This document shows positions 61,218-64,000 of a DNA stretch of 64,000 nucleotides, in pieces. The notes beneath the pieces are model-generated. The model had not been told where the DNA came from. It ran no database searches and saw nothing but the letters and a program-made list of their open reading frames with translations. Each line of letters opens with the position of its first letter. The stretch's first letter is position 1. A program made the position numbers and the translations under genes. Origin of the DNA: Sporomusa ovata DSM 2662. GTDB lineage: Bacteria > Bacillota > Negativicutes > Sporomusales > Sporomusaceae. Location: NCBI RefSeq assembly GCF_000445445.1, contig NZ_ASXP01000006.1:62001-126000 (forward strand), given 5' to 3'.

Positions 61218-61375
61218 TTTCTACTGCTCCTATTCTTGCTTTGATTACTTTCCGCCGTTTGCTTTATCCCTTTGCCTTGTCCACTGAATTTTCCATTCGA
61301 CTTTTGCTGTTTCTTCTGCTTATCCGCCCATTTGATGCGCCGTTTCCATTCGGCATTAATCGGCAACATGTTCAT
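61214..61375 (-). CDS. Small very basic phage protein
   Basis: A 53-residue product MNMLPINAEWKRRIKWADKQ and onward, over a quarter Lys/Arg, followed by a Ser/Asn/Gln-rich tail. AGGAAG is upstream, and its stop overlaps the next start as ATGA. No family was recognised, and nucleic-acid binding is a guess from charge. Confidence 0.6.
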   Translation of the reverse strand: MNMLPINAEWKRRIKWADKQKKQQKSNGKFSGQGKGIKQTAESNQSKNRSSRK

Positions 61376-61440
61376 GCTATATCTTCCTTGCCCTCACATT
61401 GCCCATGCAAGGTAAATAGTTTAAATCCGACTTTCATCAT
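61372..61440 (-). CDS. 22-residue leader-like ORF
   Basis: AAAGGAG, then ATGATG, encodes MMKVGFKLFTLHGQCEGKED and ends in a GCATGA overlap with the next start. It could be a leader peptide that couples translation. It is too short to judge by composition. Confidence 0.45.
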   Translation of the reverse strand: MMKVGFKLFTLHGQCEGKEDIA

Positions 61441-61749
61441 GGCTAGCTCTCCTTTGAATTTTTACGGAACAAATACATGTCAAAATGACAGATACAAATT
61501 ACAAATAAAATCAGCGATTTTTTCTCTTTCCAAGTCCCCAAAACCCGCGTCGCATAAGGATTCTTATATTTGGCATGATTCTTGCTATTCTTATTATATA
61601 TATATACTTATATACTGTTTTATCTAACGTGTATGAGAGTTTTTCTTTCCATACTTTTATAATAATAAGAAAGTGAAACCATCTGTAATCTTGTCATTTA
61701 AACCGGCTAACCCTTGCTCTATCAGGTTCAACTGAATTACACAAATTAA
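61441..61749. other. Intergenic region downstream of the primase gene
   Basis: Very AT-rich DNA that should hold the end of the primase transcript and a promoter for the regulator genes. A TATATATA tract lies at 61597-61610. No clear hairpin, tRNA or gene. Confidence 0.45.
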
Positions 61750-63624
61750 TTACATAGCCTCTTTATCCGTCTTTGCATAAATACGCAAGCTCTCTCCATT
61801 AATCGTTACTGTTTTACTTTTAAAACCCTGTTTGGATAGCTCACGACCAAACATTGGACGGCTTAACGGTTTCAGATTAGCTTGGCGGCACCAGAGATCA
61901 TATTTTAGATATACTTCCTTGACTACTTCATTTTCGATTTTCGGATGTTCTTCAAGGAATCCAAGGAGAGGATTATTATCTATTTCGTATCGAGCAAGTG
62001 CCCGTTTGACTATGGCAGGTAAGGTAAATCCTTTATTTTTAAGTACTTTCTTTAGTCCATCTATCCCGATTTTCAGCAAGTAGCGCATTGCCGAGTCAGT
62101 CTGAAGTTTGTCCGTGATATTAGGGTCAAAATCCACGTCAGTTTCGTTAAACTTGGCGTTAAATGGGATAATAATCAGCCTTCGCCTTAGTCCTTCCGAC
62201 AGATCATTGATTCGCGGCATATCATTGGCCGAAAAGACGAGTTTCGCGTAGTTATCGAATTCAAACGGGTGCTCGCCTTTTCTCTCTACGTTAACCGTTT
62301 CCCCGGTAACTAGTTTCTTAAAGATTGCGGTTTCTTCGATGTATTTATTGGAAATATCGTCTCCCAGATTGGCTAGTTTTCCAAATAACTCTGCTGTTTT
62401 AAATCGCTTATCGATTTCCTCCAAGGCCAAGGCCGAATAGTTTACTGGTTTGAGAAAGTACTTAAGCATGTCTATAAAACTAGATTTACCGTTGGAACCA
62501 CCGCCGATGAGAATAAAACACTTACCGAGTTCATTTCTCCGAAGCAGCATATATCCTACTACTTCCTCTAAAAGCATCCGAAGTTCTGGGTCTTGGCAGC
62601 AAATTTTGTTTAATGTTTTATCAACAGTTTGGTCATATGCACTTGAATCGTAGTTCACGGAAATCCGGTTCTTAATCACAATGTCCGGGCTATATTCCCG
62701 CAGTCCATCAGTTTCCAGGTCATATATCCCATTGTTTACAGCAATATAATTGGCCGTTGCCATTGCTGTTTCTTCAGCGATAAGTTCCAGATAAGCCAAG
62801 GTTTCTCGGCGTTTTGCTTGCGTTAATTCCGGTAAATGCCGAATCATACTTGCTTCGAGATCGGTTTGTTTATTCGAATAAATACCGTCTTTATATACGT
62901 GCAGTACCTGGTTTATCTTTTTAACGTTTTCCTCTCGCTCCACATATTTAGAAAAGTCATGGTGGAGAAATGTGCCCTTTTTATAGAACGATTGTTTTTT
63001 AAAGGCTTCGTCTCTTAGAATACTATCGATTTCACGCTGATCTAGCGGCGTTTTTAGTACATACCGGTTGATTATTTCAATCGTTTCAATGATATCTGCT
63101 TTACTAAATCCGGCGCCTTGCAACGTCAAAATATAGTTAAACAAAGCTTGGTTCCGGCCATCGCCTTCTTCTAAGTTGGTAAAATCTACCGTACTTTTCA
63201 CTGGCTCTAACCATTTGGGTAGCTCAGGTAATTCGTCAGTTTTGCGTATCCACGGACGTTTTATGCCGCCAACTTTAAGCACTTGGTACGAATTTTTAGA
63301 GCCGAGTTTAATGTCTGCTTTGATACCAATAGCTGTGTTGGTACCGGTTTTGTTGGCCGAAAGATCGGTAGTCTTAAAGAGAAAGTGCTTGCCGCGAGTC
63401 GTACCTATGACCGGAACTTTTATGCTTTGCCCATCCATGATACGCAAGGCTAAGTCCGACATCTCCATATCATCAATGTCAACTAAAACAACGCCTTCGG
63501 CTAATACACCGGCATACTCATCTAATTTTCGGGCACGTTCATACGTAAGCAAAGAACTTGTATCTTTATACTTTCCTATCGGTTTTTTATTCAATGTTGG
63601 AATATAACCCTTGTAAATCTCCAT
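61750..63624 (-). CDS. Phage primase-polymerase/D5-type SF3 helicase
   Basis: 624 residues. The N-terminal prim-pol region has VVLVDIDD (45-52) and GTTRGKHFLF (74-83). The C-terminal SF3 helicase has Walker A GGGSNGKSS (374-382), followed by ANLGDDISNKYIE and LVFSANDMPRINDLSEGLRRR. It unwinds and primes phage DNA. A cluster of TGGTCA repeats lies upstream. Confidence 0.92.
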   Translation of the reverse strand: MEIYKGYIPTLNKKPIGKYKDTSSLLTYERARKLDEYAGVLAEGVVLVDIDDMEMSDLALRIMDGQSIKVPVIGTTRGKHFLFKTTDLSANKTGTNTAIGIKADIKLGSKNSYQVLKVGGIKRPWIRKTDELPELPKWLEPVKSTVDFTNLEEGDGRNQALFNYILTLQGAGFSKADIIETIEIINRYVLKTPLDQREIDSILRDEAFKKQSFYKKGTFLHHDFSKYVEREENVKKINQVLHVYKDGIYSNKQTDLEASMIRHLPELTQAKRRETLAYLELIAEETAMATANYIAVNNGIYDLETDGLREYSPDIVIKNRISVNYDSSAYDQTVDKTLNKICCQDPELRMLLEEVVGYMLLRRNELGKCFILIGGGSNGKSSFIDMLKYFLKPVNYSALALEEIDKRFKTAELFGKLANLGDDISNKYIEETAIFKKLVTGETVNVERKGEHPFEFDNYAKLVFSANDMPRINDLSEGLRRRLIIIPFNAKFNETDVDFDPNITDKLQTDSAMRYLLKIGIDGLKKVLKNKGFTLPAIVKRALARYEIDNNPLLGFLEEHPKIENEVVKEVYLKYDLWCRQANLKPLSRPMFGRELSKQGFKSKTVTINGESLRIYAKTDKEAM

Positions 63625-63643
63625 AAAATTACCTCATTTCTAC

Positions 63644-63808
63644 CTGGTCAAAAAACCAGGGATTTAGTCTTTTTAACTATTCTTCTGGTCAAATTTTGAC
63701 CAGTTTTAAGTGGCAACTCCAGTAACCATGCGGCTTTCCAAAATTGCTTTGGTTATTTTCTGACCAGATTTTATTGAAATTTGCGCTTTTTTCTGGTTTT
63801 TTGACCAG
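63644..63808. promoter_or_regulatory. TGGTCA/TGACCA repeat cluster upstream of the primase
   Basis: Four sites: CTGGTCAAAAAACCAG (63644), CTGGTCAAATTTTGACCAG (63685, a near-perfect palindrome), CTGACCAG (63760) and CTGGTTTTTTGACCAG (63793), in AT-rich DNA. They could be repressor operators or replication-origin iterons. Confidence 0.55.
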
Positions 63809-63810
63809 AA

Positions 63811-64000
63811 TTAATTTACTAAAAAATCATTCAGTCTCTTTTTCGCCACATCAATATACCAATTAATATCCAGTTTAGTTGGTAACGGCAAGTTATTTAC
63901 ATTACCGTTTTCAATAAAACACCTCTCGGGAGTATTGGCTATTTTCTCAATACGATCGAGCGTTTTTTGTTTAAAAACTCCCTGGTCCCGCATACTCCGG
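63811..64000 (-). CDS. C-terminal end of an unidentified phage protein
   Basis: The frame is open to the window edge, so the ATG at 63993 need not be the start. The visible part ends LPLPTKLDINWYIDVAKKRLNDF. It lies upstream of the primase in a region where phage replication genes are usual. I could not assign it. Confidence 0.5.
   Translation of the reverse strand, partial: RSMRDQGVFKQKTLDRIEKIANTPERCFIENGNVNNLPLPTKLDINWYIDVAKKRLNDFLVN

Larger units (their letters stand above)
32200..64000 (-). mobile_element. Siphovirus-type prophage, right part outside the window
   Basis: One continuous minus-strand block runs from replication (right) through packaging, head, tail and lysis genes to two integrase-type serine recombinases (left). 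The order terS-terL-portal-protease-capsid-connectors-tail tube-chaperones-tape measure-tip-holin-amidase is that of HK97/lambda-like siphoviruses. The left attachment site is probably within the short gap left of the recombinase at 32190-32200 but could not be defined. Portal and tape measure are damaged. Confidence 0.93.

Noticed and set aside
61241..61627. 128-codon plus-strand frame upstream of the phage regulators
   Set aside because: It is the complement of the small basic ORFs on the minus strand, which have ribosome sites and ATGA overlaps.

Overview
The window looks like part of a low-GC anaerobic Firmicute with Gram-negative-type haem chemistry, most likely a Negativicutes such as the Sporomusa/Pelosinus group. 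That placement is an inference. It rests on Firmicute-type GGAGG ribosome sites and large serine recombinases, combined with a System I (ccm) cytochrome c maturation operon, two nrfHA nitrite reductases, two hybrid-cluster proteins and a RACo-like activator. No rRNA or tRNA gene was seen.

Layout. (1) 1-3.5 kb: a type I restriction-modification locus on the minus strand (hsdM-hsdS-hsdR). An IS interrupts hsdR and hsdM is frameshifted, so restriction is probably dead. (2) 3.5-7.7 kb: debris. A secreted-protein gene lies between two imperfect ~95-bp direct repeats. The 3' part of a group II intron (maturase HNH end plus domain V/VI) is cut by a complete 1309-bp IS3-family element with a TGC target duplication. 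There is also a MITE-like inverted repeat and the tail of a lost serine recombinase. (3) 7.7-14.6 kb: a nitrosative/oxygen-stress block: fprA (flavodiiron), hcp, nrfHA, a cyclodeaminase-like protein, a hemerythrin and a small membrane methyltransferase. (4) 14.6-20.6 kb: a TetR-controlled efflux operon (tetR, HlyD-type adaptor, two ABC ATPases, two ABC-2 permeases) with two matching operators, organised like E. coli cecR-ybhGFSR. (5) 20.9-29.4 kb: a broken Crp/Fnr regulator, a second hcp, then ccmABCEF-nrfHA on the minus strand. CcmE carries CX3Y in place of the haem-binding histidine, and ccmC has a one-base shift at a T7 tract. (6) 29.8-32.2 kb: a RACo-like ASKHA protein and a Cys-rich copper-storage-like protein with an in-frame TAG in its leader.

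(7) 32.2-64 kb: a siphovirus-type prophage, all on the minus strand and running off the right edge. From right to left it carries a prim-pol/D5 helicase, ArpU-like regulators, HNH nucleases, a ParB-methyltransferase fusion, an amidoligase, a GGCT-UDG pair, the terminases, portal, ClpP-type protease, HK97 capsid, connectors, tail tube, two tail chaperones joined by a G_GGA_AAC frameshift site, tape measure, a GTA-like tail-tip module, holin, amidase, a SymE-like protein and two tandem large serine recombinases. The portal gene has a frameshift plus an in-frame TGA, and the tape-measure gene has a +1 shift plus a 64-bp duplication, so this copy is probably defective unless these are assembly errors. 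A degenerate ~42-bp repeat array followed by an intrinsic terminator sits inside the late operon between terL and portal.

The two hcp/nrfHA sets, fprA and the hemerythrin form a plausible pathway for handling nitrite, hydroxylamine and NO, with the ccm operon supplying the multihaem cytochromes.
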